56,347 nt of DNA from Micromonospora sp. CPCC 205371 (GTDB lineage Bacteria > Actinomycetota > Actinomycetes > Mycobacteriales > Micromonosporaceae), in contig NZ_JAIBNX010000029.1 of the NCBI RefSeq assembly GCF_026130045.1, forward strand, positions 1 through 56,347, written 5' to 3'. The position numbers were made by a program, and so were the translations under genes. Positions 7,835-17,417 of the stretch are shown here, in pieces. The notes under the pieces were generated by a model. The model ran no database searches. It had not been told where the DNA came from and saw only the letters and a list, made by a program, of their open reading frames with translations. Position 1 is the stretch's first letter. Every line of letters begins with the position of its first letter.

Positions 7835-9080
7835 GCGGGGACCTTATCTGGTAGCGGAGCAGCGCGGGGAAAGCCATTGCCAGCGCGAGAGCCAGCACCG
7901 CCGCCGCGAGGCCGCCACCGACCCAGGCGACCGGCAGCCCCCAGGCACCGGCCATCGTGCCGGCGCGCAGGTCGCCCAGGCGCGGCCCGCCCGCCACGAC
8001 CGTGATGTTGACACCCTGGAGGCGCCCGCGGAGCCGGTCCGGCGCGTACGTCTGGAGGATCGATTGGCGGTTCACGGCGCTGACGAGGTCGGCGCCCCCA
8101 GCGACGGCGAGCAGCACGACCGCGAGCCAGAGCTGCTGTGCGAGCCCAGCGGCGGCGATCGCGAGACCCCAGGCGATCACGGCCGCGACGAGGGCCCGCC
8201 CCTGCCGGCGTACCCGGCTGGTCCAGCCGGACGTGAGCCCGCCGAGCACCGAGCCGAGCGCGATCGCGCTGAACAGCCAGCCCGCCGCCGCGCCGCCCCC
8301 GAAGCGCTCCTGGGCCGCCTCGGGGAAGAGCGCCTTCGGCATCGCCAGCACCATGGCGACGATGTCGATCGCGAACGACAGGAGCAGCACGGGCGTGGTG
8401 GCCAGGTACTTGAACCCCTCGGCGACGCTGCGCAGCCCCATCGACCGGTGCTCGCCCTCGGGCGGCATCGACGGCAGCCGCACCGTCGCCCAGAACGATA
8501 GGGAGAAGAGCACCGCGTCGACCGCGTAGGCCACCGGTACCCCAGCATCAGTGCCCCAGGCGGCGAGGATGAGGCCCGCGGCGAGCGGGCCCGCGACGGA
8601 GCTGCCGCCCGACGTGGTGAAGCCGAGCGTGTTGGCGGCGGGCACCAGCTCGGTGCCCACGAGCCTCGGGATGATCGCCTGCCGGGTGGGCGAGCTGATC
8701 GCGAACGCCGTGGTCTGCATGGCCACCAGCGCCAGCAGGAGCACCGGACTTCCGACCTGGAACACCGCCTGGGCCAGCAGCCCGGCGGTCGACGCCCACA
8801 TCAGGCTGGAGCTGGCGAGCAGCACCTTGCGGCGGTCGATCGCGTCGGCCACCGCGCCGCCCCAAAGGCCAAAGACCAGCAGCGGCACCAAGCCAGCCAC
8901 GCCAATGAGGCCGACCCAGAAGGAGTCGCGGGTCAGGTCGTACATCTCGACCGCCACCGCGACACCGCTGAGCTGGAATCCGAAGAACGAGACGGCGTTG
9001 CCGAACCACATCCGCCGGTACGCCGGCACCCGCAGCGGGCGCACGTCGATCGCCCACCGGCGGGCGCTGGTCTCGGTCAT
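7827..9080 (-). CDS. MFS transporter, EntS-like exporter group
   Basis: A 417-residue major facilitator with about 12 hydrophobic segments. The FGLWGGAVADAIDRRKVL motif (about 70-87) is the MFS loop 2-3 signature, and a VRRQGRA-type basic loop lies in the second half. The sequence resembles the MFS_3 group (EntS-like), which includes siderophore and macrolide exporters, but no substrate can be assigned. It is the first gene of a probable three-gene unit with the epimerase (8-nt overlap) and nitroreductase. The start is ATG 9080, with no strong ribosome site. Confidence 0.8.
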   Translation of the reverse strand: MTETSARRWAIDVRPLRVPAYRRMWFGNAVSFFGFQLSGVAVAVEMYDLTRDSFWVGLIGVAGLVPLLVFGLWGGAVADAIDRRKVLLASSSLMWASTAGLLAQAVFQVGSPVLLLALVAMQTTAFAISSPTRQAIIPRLVGTELVPAANTLGFTTSGGSSVAGPLAAGLILAAWGTDAGVPVAYAVDAVLFSLSFWATVRLPSMPPEGEHRSMGLRSVAEGFKYLATTPVLLLSFAIDIVAMVLAMPKALFPEAAQERFGGGAAAGWLFSAIALGSVLGGLTSGWTSRVRRQGRALVAAVIAWGLAIAAAGLAQQLWLAVVLLAVAGGADLVSAVNRQSILQTYAPDRLRGRLQGVNITVVAGGPRLGDLRAGTMAGAWGLPVAWVGGGLAAAVLALALAMAFPALLRYQIRSPHG

Positions 9081-9096
9081 GCGCCAGCTAGCTCGG

Positions 9097-9750
9097 TCAA
9101 GGGGCGAGCCGCTCGATCATCCACACTCCCTCGTCGGTGCGGCGGTACCGGAGACGATCATGCAAGCGGCCCGTCCGGCCCTGCCAGAACTCCACCGTGT
9201 GAGGCGTCACACGCAGGCCACCCCAGTGCGGCGGCGGGGGCACGTCGTCCGGAAACCGCTCTCCGGCCGCGCGCAGCAACTCGTCGAGCGCCGCGCGATC
9301 GGCCACCACCCGCGACTGCGGGCTCGCCCAGGCGCCGAGCTGGGCGTCGCGCGGGCGGGTCGCGAAGTAGGCCTCGGTCTCGGCGCGACTGACCGGGGCC
9401 ACCGAGCCGGCGACGACCACCTGCCGATGCATCGGAAACCACGGAAAGACGAGGCTCGCGTACGGGTTGACGCGCGCCTCGCTGCCCTTGCGCGACTCGT
9501 AATTGGTGTAGAAGACGAATCCCCGCTCGTCGTACCCCTTCAGCAGCACGGTGCGCGCGCTGGGGCGACCATAGGCGTCGGCGGTGCCCACCACCATGGC
9601 GTTCGGCTCGGGCAGCGCGGCGGCGACCGCGTCGGCGAGCCACCGTGCGAACTGCGTCACCCAATCGGTCGCGAGATCACCTTCGGCAAGCCCTTTCACC
9701 TGCGTGTACTCCCGACGCATGCCCGCTAGCCAGGATGTGTCTTCGATCAC
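9097..9750 (-). CDS. pdxH: Pyridoxine/pyridoxamine 5'-phosphate oxidase
   Basis: About 217 residues. It oxidises pyridoxamine or pyridoxine 5'-phosphate to pyridoxal 5'-phosphate using FMN and oxygen. Signatures include [20 protein letters not shown] (FMN binding), [18 protein letters not shown] and the C-terminal [20 protein letters not shown] with [10 protein letters not shown], all highly characteristic. GTG 9750 is preferred because GAGG stands 8 nt upstream of it; the frame is open to another GTG at 9768 without such a site. The gene is divergent from citrate synthase across a 148-nt region that must hold both promoters. Many neighbours (SerC, CBS) need PLP. Confidence 0.93.
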   Translation of the reverse strand: MIEDTSWLAGMRREYTQVKGLAEGDLATDWVTQFARWLADAVAAALPEPNAMVVGTADAYGRPSARTVLLKGYDERGFVFYTNYESRKGSEARVNPYASLVFPWFPMHRQVVVAGSVAPVSRAETEAYFATRPRDAQLGAWASPQSRVVADRAALDELLRAAGERFPDDVPPPPHWGGLRVTPHTVEFWQGRTGRLHDRLRYRRTDEGVWMIERLAP

Positions 9751-9898
9751 GTGACCATCCTCGTACACAGGTCAACGACGGTTAAGGAAGCGACAGGGGA
9801 TGATGTCGTATGTAACACAAGTGCGACGGGTCGCAAAGGTAGTTACTCACCAGGCAAGATGGCGCTGCCAGTGCGGACAACAATTCCAGGAGAGCGAA

Positions 9899-11005
9899 AT
9901 GTCCGACTTCAAGCCGGGACTCGAAGGAGTCATCGCCTTCGAAACCGAGATCGCCGAGCCCGACAAAGAGGGTGGGGCACTGCGATACCGCGGCGTCGAC
10001 ATCGAAGACCTGATCGGCCAGGTCTCGTTCGGCAACGTTTGGGCCCTCCTGGTCGACGGCCGGTTCGGCCCCGGGCTACCGCCCGCCGAGCCGTTCCCGG
10101 TGCCCGTGCACTCTGGCGACATCCGCGTCGACGTGCAGTCCGCGGTGGCCATGCTGGCGCCCTACTGGGGGCTCGGGCAGCTCCTCGACATCTCCGACGA
10201 GCAGGCTCGCGAAGACCTGGCCCGGGTGTCAGTGACCGCGCTGTCGTTCGTGGCGCAGTCCGCCCGCGGCCTTGGCCTGCCGGCGGTGCCGCAGAAGGAG
10301 ATCGACAAGGCGTCCACCATCGTCGAACGCTTCATGCGCCGGTGGCGCGGCGAGCCCGACCCGCGGCACGTCAAGGCCGTCGACGCCTACTTCATCTCCG
10401 CCGCCGAGCACGGCATGAACGCCTCCACGTTCACCACCCGCGTGGTCGCCTCCACCGGCGCCGACGCCGCGGCCTGCATCTCGTCCGGAATAGGAGCACT
10501 GTCCGGCCCGCTGCATGGCGGCGCCCCCTCCCGGGTGTTGCACATGATCGAGGCGGTCGAGCGCAGCGGCGACGCCGAGGGGTACGTCAAGGGCGTCCTC
10601 GACCGGGGCGAGCGGCTGATGGGCTTCGGCCACCGGGTGTACCGGGCCGAAGACCCGCGCGCCCGCGTGCTCCGGCGCACCGCCAAGGAGCTCGGCGCCC
10701 CGCGGTACGAGATCGCCGAGGCGCTGGAGAAGGCGGCTCTGGAGGAGCTGCACGCCCGCAAGCCCGACCGGGTCCTCGCCACGAACGTAGAGTTCTGGTC
10801 GGCGGTCGTGCTCGACTTCGCCGAGGTGCCGGCGCACATGTTCACATCGATGTTCACCTGCGCCCGCATGGGTGGCTGGAGCGCGCACATCCTGGAGCAG
10901 AAGCGCCTCAGCCGGCTCATCCGCCCGTCCGCGAAGTACGTGGGTCCAGCACCGCGCAAGCCCGCCGACGTCGAGGGCTGGGACGCCGTCCCGCACGGCG
11001 TCTGA
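9899..11005 (+). CDS. Citrate synthase (citrate synthase 2 type)
   Basis: A 368-residue enzyme that condenses oxaloacetate and acetyl-CoA. Catalytic residues are visible as H206 in GPLHGGAP, H245 in GFGHRVY and an aspartate near 306 in SAVVLDFAEV; AAEHGMNAST (168-177) is also conserved. It belongs to the shorter actinobacterial citrate synthase 2 group. ATG 9899 is preceded by AGGAG at 9888-9892, whereas the open frame upstream to 9800 has no good site and unrelated composition. SerC follows 45 nt downstream on the same strand. Confidence 0.93.
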   Translation: MSDFKPGLEGVIAFETEIAEPDKEGGALRYRGVDIEDLIGQVSFGNVWALLVDGRFGPGLPPAEPFPVPVHSGDIRVDVQSAVAMLAPYWGLGQLLDISDEQAREDLARVSVTALSFVAQSARGLGLPAVPQKEIDKASTIVERFMRRWRGEPDPRHVKAVDAYFISAAEHGMNASTFTTRVVASTGADAAACISSGIGALSGPLHGGAPSRVLHMIEAVERSGDAEGYVKGVLDRGERLMGFGHRVYRAEDPRARVLRRTAKELGAPRYEIAEALEKAALEELHARKPDRVLATNVEFWSAVVLDFAEVPAHMFTSMFTCARMGGWSAHILEQKRLSRLIRPSAKYVGPAPRKPADVEGWDAVPHGV

Positions 11006-12178
<1,173 letters not shown>

Positions 12179-12274
12179 GGAGTAAATAGCCGGCGTGGCC
12201 TCCCCCCACTCGGGCCGATAAGGGCGTAGCGTGTCGCGGGAACGGGGCCAGCTCAGCGGGACGGAGGCAACGCG

Positions 12275-13360
12275 ATGCGGCCAGTACGCTTCGTCGCCCT
12301 CTCCGAGGACGGCCAGGCCTTGGTGCTTGCCGACGAGGTCGGCCGCCTCCTGGCGCTCCCGCTCGATGAGCGAGTCTCCAGCGCGCTGCACGCCGAGCCC
12401 GGCGTGGGGGCTGCCCCGGCGACCGCCTCCGGCGGTGGCCACGAGCCCCCACCCTCGCTGTCGCCGCGCGACATCCAGGCACGCATCCGCGCTGGCGAGT
12501 CGGCCGACGACGTCGCACGCATCGCTGGCGTGCCCGTCGACCGGGTCCTGCGATACGCGGGCCCCGTCCTCCAGGAGCGCGCGATGCTGGCCCAGCACGC
12601 ACGCCGCACACGCTTGAAGACCTCCGAAAAGGGCGCACCCCTCGCCGAAGTGGTCGACGGCCGGCTGGCCCAGCACGGCATCGACTCCGAAAAGATCTCC
12701 TGGGACGCTTACCGGCGCGAAGACGGCACCTGGCGGATCGTCGCCACGTGGCCGTCGGGCAAGGCGACCGCGCAGGCCATCTGGGAGCTAGACAAGACCC
12801 GGCAGATGGTGTCTCCCCACGACGACATGGCGCAATACCTCTGCGCCGAGCGGCCGACGCAGATCCTCGGCCAGGAACCGCCCGCCGACCGCACCGGGCA
12901 CGGGCTGCCCGGCCCGTCACGTGGCGAGCCGAGCCGAGGTGGCCACGGGCTGCCGGCGGCCGCGGGCGACAAGTCGCGGAGTGGGCGTGACCCGATCCGT
13001 GCCGGCCGTGACGCCCTGCTCGCGTCGCTCGACCGGCCGGCGGCGTCCGGCCGAGGGCTCGACCAGGGCGGCGGACTCGCCGGCTCGGAGCCGCGGCGCT
13101 CGGGCGCCGTCTCCGGTGGCGCAGCGGCGCTCCTCGGCGGCGGTCAGGGTTCGGCGTTCGACGACGACAGCGACCTCCCCAAGGAGGTGCCGGCTGTGCC
13201 GTCGCTGGCGGTGCTCCGGCCCCGGCGCACGACGTCGGGCGGTGGCGCCGCAGCGGCGGGCGGCGGGCCCGCCGGAGGGAGCGGGAAGGCGCGCGAGCGC
13301 CTCCCGAGTTGGGATGACGTGCTCTTCGGCAGCGGCCCGGCGGCGCGCGAGAGTTCCTGA
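12275..13360 (+). CDS. sepH: Septation protein SepH (DUF3071)
   Basis: A 361-residue protein. The N-terminal domain begins MRPVRFVALSEDGQALVLAD. A helix-turn-helix-like segment (about 62-98, including ESADDVARIAGVPVDRVLRY) and a conserved WDAYRREDGTWRI block (about 148-160) follow. Residues from about 210 onward form a low-complexity linker ending in LPSWDDVLFG. This is the architecture of SepH, which binds FtsZ and stimulates its assembly during sporulation septation and vegetative division in Streptomyces. GGAGG lies 8 nt before ATG 12275. The linker is unusually rich in Gly, Ser, Arg and Ala, as in other members. Confidence 0.9.
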   Translation: MRPVRFVALSEDGQALVLADEVGRLLALPLDERVSSALHAEPGVGAAPATASGGGHEPPPSLSPRDIQARIRAGESADDVARIAGVPVDRVLRYAGPVLQERAMLAQHARRTRLKTSEKGAPLAEVVDGRLAQHGIDSEKISWDAYRREDGTWRIVATWPSGKATAQAIWELDKTRQMVSPHDDMAQYLCAERPTQILGQEPPADRTGHGLPGPSRGEPSRGGHGLPAAAGDKSRSGRDPIRAGRDALLASLDRPAASGRGLDQGGGLAGSEPRRSGAVSGGAAALLGGGQGSAFDDDSDLPKEVPAVPSLAVLRPRRTTSGGGAAAAGGGPAGGSGKARERLPSWDDVLFGSGPAARESS

Positions 13361-13402
13361 TCTTCACTGGGGCCGCCTCCCGCCGCGTGGCAGGCTGGGC
13401 TC

Positions 13403-14392
13403 ATGGAGTACACCAACCTCGGCCGGACCGGCCTGTCTGTCAGTCGTCTCTGCCTCGGCACCATGAACTTCGGCCCGCAGACCACCGAACCGGACAGCTT
13501 CGCCATCATGGACCGCGCGCTGGAGCACGGGCTCAACTTCTTCGACACGGCCAACACGTACGGCCAGAAGCAGGGTGAGGGCCTCACCGAGCAGATCATC
13601 GGCCGGTGGTTCGCGCAGGGCGGCGGGCGGCGGGAGAAGGTCGTGCTCGCCACGAAGGTGTACGGGAGGATGGGCGACTGGCCCAACGAGCGTGGCCTGT
13701 CCGCTCGGCACATCGTCCGGTCCTGCGAAGACTCGCTGCGGCGCCTCCAGACCGACTGGATCGACGTGTTCCAGATGCACCACGTCCTGCGGGCGACGCC
13801 GTGGGAGGAGATCTGGCAGGCGATGGAGATCCTGGTCGCCCAGGGCAAGGTGCTCTACGTCGGCTCGTCGAACTTCGCCGGCTGGGACCTCGCCCGGGCG
13901 CAGGAGTCGGCCGCACACCGAAACTTCCTCGGGCTGGTATCCGAGCAGTGCCTGTACAACCTGCTGACCCGCCACGTCGAGCTGGAGTTGCTGCCCGCCG
14001 CCCAGCACTACGGCATCGGCGTCATCCCGTGGTCGCCGCTGCACGGCGGGCTGCTCGGCGGTGCGATCCGCAAGCTGGCCGATGGCGAGGCGGGACGGCG
14101 GACCAAGGGCGGGCGCGCGGCCGACGGGCTGGCCGAGCACCGGACCACGATCGAGGCGTACGAGAAGCTCAGCGCCGACCTGGGCCACGACCCGGCCAAC
14201 GTGGCGCTGGCTTGGCTGCTGTCTCGCCCCGGCGTGACCGCACCGATCATCGGCCCGCGTACCGTCGACCAGCTCGACGCGGCGCTCGGAGCGTTCGACG
14301 TGACCTTCTCCGATCAGGTGCTGAACCGCCTCGACGAGCTCTTCCCGCCGATCGGCAACGGCGGCTCGGGGCCCGAGGCATGGGCCTGGTGA
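13403..14392 (+). CDS. Aldo/keto reductase
   Basis: A 329-residue NADPH-dependent oxidoreductase with the full AKR catalytic tetrad: D48 and Y53 in FFDTANTYG, K85 in LATKVYG and a histidine at about 126-127 in QMHHVL. The NADPH-binding end is seen as APIIGPRTVDQLDAALGA. It resembles the YajO/AKR11-like group of general aldehyde and ketone reductases; the substrate is unknown. It starts 42 nt after sepH and converges with thpR, only 4 nt separating the two stop codons. Confidence 0.9.
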   Translation: MEYTNLGRTGLSVSRLCLGTMNFGPQTTEPDSFAIMDRALEHGLNFFDTANTYGQKQGEGLTEQIIGRWFAQGGGRREKVVLATKVYGRMGDWPNERGLSARHIVRSCEDSLRRLQTDWIDVFQMHHVLRATPWEEIWQAMEILVAQGKVLYVGSSNFAGWDLARAQESAAHRNFLGLVSEQCLYNLLTRHVELELLPAAQHYGIGVIPWSPLHGGLLGGAIRKLADGEAGRRTKGGRAADGLAEHRTTIEAYEKLSADLGHDPANVALAWLLSRPGVTAPIIGPRTVDQLDAALGAFDVTFSDQVLNRLDELFPPIGNGGSGPEAWAW

Positions 14393-14396
14393 CGGC

Positions 14397-14954
14397 CTAC
14401 AGCTTCCAGGCGCCCAGCCTGTCGTAGCTGGGATTGGGGCCGGGGTGGCTGCGCATCAGCACCACCTCGGTCACCCGCCACAGTGGACCCTCGTACGCGG
14501 CCAGCGCCGCGCGGTCGGCGGTCACCTCGTCTCGGCCGATGCGGTCACCCGGACGGGCGATCGTCAGGTGCGGCCGGAAGGGCTTGCGGTCGAACGGCAG
14601 CTTGGCGCGAGACAGCTCGCGCCGGACGGAGCGGCTGAGCCCAGTGAGCGCCGGCAGATCGCCACCGAGAGCCGCCCACAGGATGGTGAACCGACCACGC
14701 CCGAACCGCCCGCCGCCTGCGACCCTGATCTCGAACGGCGAGGCAGAGAGTCGGGAAAGAGCCGCCTCGACGTCCGGCAAGCGCTCGTCGGGCACCTCGC
14801 CGAGAAACGCCAGCGTCACGTGCCAGTTGCTTCGGGGCGCCAGCCGCGTGTTGACGCCATCGGCGGCAGCGCGGCTGACCCGCAGCTCCGACACGCACGC
14901 CGCCAAATGATCGGCTACATCGTCCGTCGGGTAGACCGCGGTGAAGAGCCGCAC
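14397..14954 (-). CDS. thpR: RNA 2',3'-cyclic phosphodiesterase (2'-5' RNA ligase family)
   Basis: A 185-residue protein of the 2H phosphoesterase fold. The two HxTx motifs are plain: H45-V-T47 in NWHVTLAFLG and H129-L-T131 in FRPHLTIARPGD. Members open 2',3'-cyclic phosphates on RNA ends and can join 2'-5' linkages in vitro; the cellular role in bacteria is unsettled. The GTG start follows the stop of the upstream small membrane protein by one base (TGAGGTG), so translation is probably coupled. Confidence 0.9.
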   Translation of the reverse strand: MRLFTAVYPTDDVADHLAACVSELRVSRAAADGVNTRLAPRSNWHVTLAFLGEVPDERLPDVEAALSRLSASPFEIRVAGGGRFGRGRFTILWAALGGDLPALTGLSRSVRRELSRAKLPFDRKPFRPHLTIARPGDRIGRDEVTADRAALAAYEGPLWRVTEVVLMRSHPGPNPSYDRLGAWKL

Positions 14955-14955
14955 C

Positions 14956-15429
14956 TCAGTGGTCTTGCCGGTGCTGGATGGTCGACCGCAGCGCGAGACC
15001 GGCGGCCTGCAGCTCGCCCTCGACGCGCACCCGCTCGATCGCCAGATCGATGCCGTCGAGCTGCTGGAGGTGCTCCGCCACGCCGAGGCTATGGCTGGCC
15101 AGGCGCAGCCGGTCGTCGTACGCCTGCTGCACCGCGGCGTGCCACACCCGCGACTGGGTGGCGACCCCGCCGAGCCGCTGCCTGTCGAGCCGGCGCAGGT
15201 CGGCGGCGATCTGCTGGATGCTCGGCTGCCGGCGGTCGTCGAGCGCCGTGATCTGGATGGCCTGCGTGCCGAGCATGCGGTCGAGCCGCTGGAGCGTGCG
15301 GCGCTCGCGACGGCGCTGGATGCGCCTGCGGATGTCGCCGGTGACGTCGTCGGCGCAGATCACCAGCGCGATGGCAACCGGCAGTGCCGCGAGCGCTAGG
15401 AGCGCCGCCGCCAGCACCATTGCGCGCAC
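14956..15429 (-). CDS. Small membrane-anchored protein of unknown function
   Basis: About 157 residues. One strongly hydrophobic N-terminal helix (roughly residues 3-25, Ala/Leu-rich) is followed by a highly charged, probably helical cytoplasmic region with many Arg, Gln and Leu residues, including RRRIQRRRERRTLQRLDRM, that could form a coiled coil. I do not recognise the family. The start is placed at GTG 15429, which has AAGGA about 10 nt upstream; TTG 15447 and GTG 15438 are alternatives. It is coupled to thpR downstream. The 62-bp repeat copy at 15488-15549 lies just upstream and may contain or disturb its promoter. Confidence 0.6.
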   Translation of the reverse strand: MRAMVLAAALLALAALPVAIALVICADDVTGDIRRRIQRRRERRTLQRLDRMLGTQAIQITALDDRRQPSIQQIAADLRRLDRQRLGGVATQSRVWHAAVQQAYDDRLRLASHSLGVAEHLQQLDGIDLAIERVRVEGELQAAGLALRSTIQHRQDH

Positions 15430-15487
15430 GGGAGCCACGTCCTTCAACGCTAGGCGCTAGTCGCGATGACCGCCACCCGATTCAGCT

Positions 15488-15549
15488 TCGTGTCGGTAAG
15501 GGACCCGTGGCGACCAACGACGGCGAACGACCTGAATTCCGGTTTGGTT
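15488..15549 (+). repeat. 62-bp dispersed repeat, copy A
   Basis: This stretch matches the reverse complement of 26245-26306 at 57 of 62 positions, including GTGTCGGTAAGGGA and CCTGAATTCCGG. It lies two bases after the MFS stop codon and 58 nt before the chosen start of the small membrane protein. Relative to the genes' direction both copies have the same orientation. Confidence 0.9.
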
Positions 15550-15551
15550 TG

Positions 15552-16829
15552 TCACGCGTGAACGACGTACACCTTGGGAAGCGGACGGAGCCGCAGCCGC
15601 AGACGGCCTCCGCTGCGGCGAAGCTGCCAGGCAAGCGCGACGGCGGCCGCGGCCATCGAGATGAGCCCGCCGAGCCAGATGCTGGTGCCCGCCCCGTACT
15701 CCTCGGCGACCCAGCCGATGAGCGGCGCCCCCACCGGGTTGGTGCCGAGGAAGACCAGCACCCAGAGCGACATGACGCGACCCCGGTACGCGGCGTCGAC
15801 GCCGAGCTGGACCCGCTGGTTGGACGCCTGCGCGAAGAACACCATGAAGAACCCGGTCGGCACCAGGACAGCCACGACCAGCCAGTACGTGGGCGCGAGC
15901 CCCACCAGCGTGCCGAACGCCGCAAAGGCGAGCGCGGAGCCGATGACCACGTAAACCGACGGGCGCGACCGCCGGCCGCCACTCGCCAGGGCACCGACCA
16001 GCGCACCGGTGGCGAGCGCCGTCGTGAAGAGCCCGAACGACGCCGCGCTGGTGTTGAAGACGGTCTTGGCGAGCGCCGCGAGGGTGAGCTGGAAGTTGAA
16101 CAGCACCATGCCGATGACCGACATGAGCGCCATCGGCAGCAGCAGGTCGGGGCGGCGCGCGACGTACCGCAGCCCATCGACCACGCGTGCCGCGTCGCGC
16201 TGGTCGATCGGCAGCAGTTCGGCCCGGTGCAGTTCACTCGCGCGCATCATGAACAGGCCGAATAGGGGTGCGAGCGAGCTGACCGCGCTGATCAGGAAGA
16301 CCGGCCCGACGTCGAAGGCCGCGATGGCGACACCGGCCAGTGCCGGCCCGAGAATCCGGGCGGTGTTGAAGGTGGCCGCTGACAGCGAGAGCGCGTTGGG
16401 CAGCAGATCGGTGCCGACCAGTTCGGAGACGAAGGCCTGCCGCACCGGAGTCTCGATCGCGTTGGAGACCCCGAGCAGGAGGGCGAAGAGGAAGACGTGC
16501 CAGAGCCGCACGGCGCCGGTCACGACGAGCACGCTCATGCCGAGCGCCAGCACGCTCCAGGTCGCGTTGGCGATCACCAGGAGCAGCCGCTTGTCGTACC
16601 GGTCGGCCAGCCGTCCGGAGAGAAGGGTCAGCAGCAGGACCGGGGTGAACTGGAGCGCGGTTACCACGCCCAGCGCGGTCGCCGAATCGTTCGACAGCTC
16701 CAGGACCAGCCAGTCCTGGGCTATGAACATCATCCAGACGCCGATCAGCTTGGTGAGCTGACCGATCGCGAACAGCCGGTAGTTGCGGACCTTGAGAGAT
16801 TGGAACGTCGTGCTCAGCTTCGCCCGCAC
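15552..16829 (-). CDS. MFS transporter, drug-efflux type, MarR-linked
   Basis: A 425-residue major facilitator with about 12 hydrophobic segments. The LLSGRLADRYDKRLLL motif (about 69-84) is the MFS loop 2-3 signature. It starts 72 nt downstream of a MarR-family gene on the same strand, the usual layout of a regulator and the efflux pump it controls, so multidrug or metabolite export is likely; the substrate is unknown. The GTG start has GGAGG 11 nt upstream. The stop codon is followed within two bases by the 62-bp repeat. Confidence 0.85.
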   Translation of the reverse strand: MRAKLSTTFQSLKVRNYRLFAIGQLTKLIGVWMMFIAQDWLVLELSNDSATALGVVTALQFTPVLLLTLLSGRLADRYDKRLLLVIANATWSVLALGMSVLVVTGAVRLWHVFLFALLLGVSNAIETPVRQAFVSELVGTDLLPNALSLSAATFNTARILGPALAGVAIAAFDVGPVFLISAVSSLAPLFGLFMMRASELHRAELLPIDQRDAARVVDGLRYVARRPDLLLPMALMSVIGMVLFNFQLTLAALAKTVFNTSAASFGLFTTALATGALVGALASGGRRSRPSVYVVIGSALAFAAFGTLVGLAPTYWLVVAVLVPTGFFMVFFAQASNQRVQLGVDAAYRGRVMSLWVLVFLGTNPVGAPLIGWVAEEYGAGTSIWLGGLISMAAAAVALAWQLRRSGGRLRLRLRPLPKVYVVHA

Positions 16830-16901
16830 TTGGGGGTGCGCCTCCTCGGGTCAAATACGCGTCATCCACAGTGGACGAAGCGGACCCGGTGCCCCGAAGG
16901 G

Positions 16902-17333
16902 TCAGGCGCGCGCGACCTTTTGCAAGATCTCCGCGGCTCGCCGCAGCGAGTCGCGTTCCTCGGGTGTCAGCTCGGCCAGCCTCGCGGCCAGCCACTCGTC
17001 GCGGGCCCGCTCGTGGTAAGCGAGCACCGCGCGCCCCGACTCGGTAGCCGACAGGATCACCTGCCGGCCATCGGTCGGGTGGGGAGACCGCAGCACGAGG
17101 CCGCGGTCTTCCAACTTTGCGACGATCTTGGTCATCGTCGGCGGCTGGACCCGCTCGACATCGGCGAGCTCGCGGGGAGTCAAGGCACCGGCCAGCTCGA
17201 GGCTGGTCAGCGCGGAGAGCTGAGTCACCGTGAGGTCACCGACCGGGCGGGCCTGCCGCACCCGTCGGTTGAGCCTGGTGATCGCGTCGCGCAGCATGGG
17301 CGCGAGCTGAACGGCAGTAACACGCACCGCCAT
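16902..17333 (-). CDS. MarR-family transcriptional regulator
   Basis: A 143-residue winged-helix regulator. The DNA-binding core is clear: LTVTQLSALTSL, then LTPRELADVERVQPPTMTKI (recognition helix) and the wing GLVLRSPHPTDGRQVILSAT. Long helices at each end would form the dimer interface. ATG 17333 is preferred, with GGAG nine bases upstream; GTG 17351 and ATG 17339 are in frame but poorly spaced. It is transcribed ahead of the MFS gene and has a strong palindrome (17355-17384) immediately upstream, so autoregulation is likely. The inducer is unknown. Confidence 0.9.
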   Translation of the reverse strand: MAVRVTAVQLAPMLRDAITRLNRRVRQARPVGDLTVTQLSALTSLELAGALTPRELADVERVQPPTMTKIVAKLEDRGLVLRSPHPTDGRQVILSATESGRAVLAYHERARDEWLAARLAELTPEERDSLRRAAEILQKVARA

Positions 17334-17354
17334 CACCATCCGCTCCGTCACAGT

Positions 17355-17384
17355 CGTTAGCTTAGCTAATAAGCCAAGCTAACG
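17355..17384. promoter_or_regulatory. Palindromic operator upstream of the MarR gene
   Basis: Perfect 9-bp arms, CGTTAGCTT and AAGCTAACG, are separated by 12 bp of A/T-rich sequence; a nested TTAGC-TTA-GCTAA palindrome shares the left arm. It stands out as A/T-rich in a GC-rich region and lies directly before the regulator's start, as expected for a MarR dimer site. Confidence 0.8.
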
Positions 17385-17417
17385 ACCACTGGTTATGATC
17401 GCGATCACCATGACCTC

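Noticed and set aside
15552-16829. Part of an antibiotic biosynthetic cluster (efflux pump plus regulator)
   Set aside because: Neighbours are housekeeping genes; no synthase, tailoring or resistance genes accompany it.
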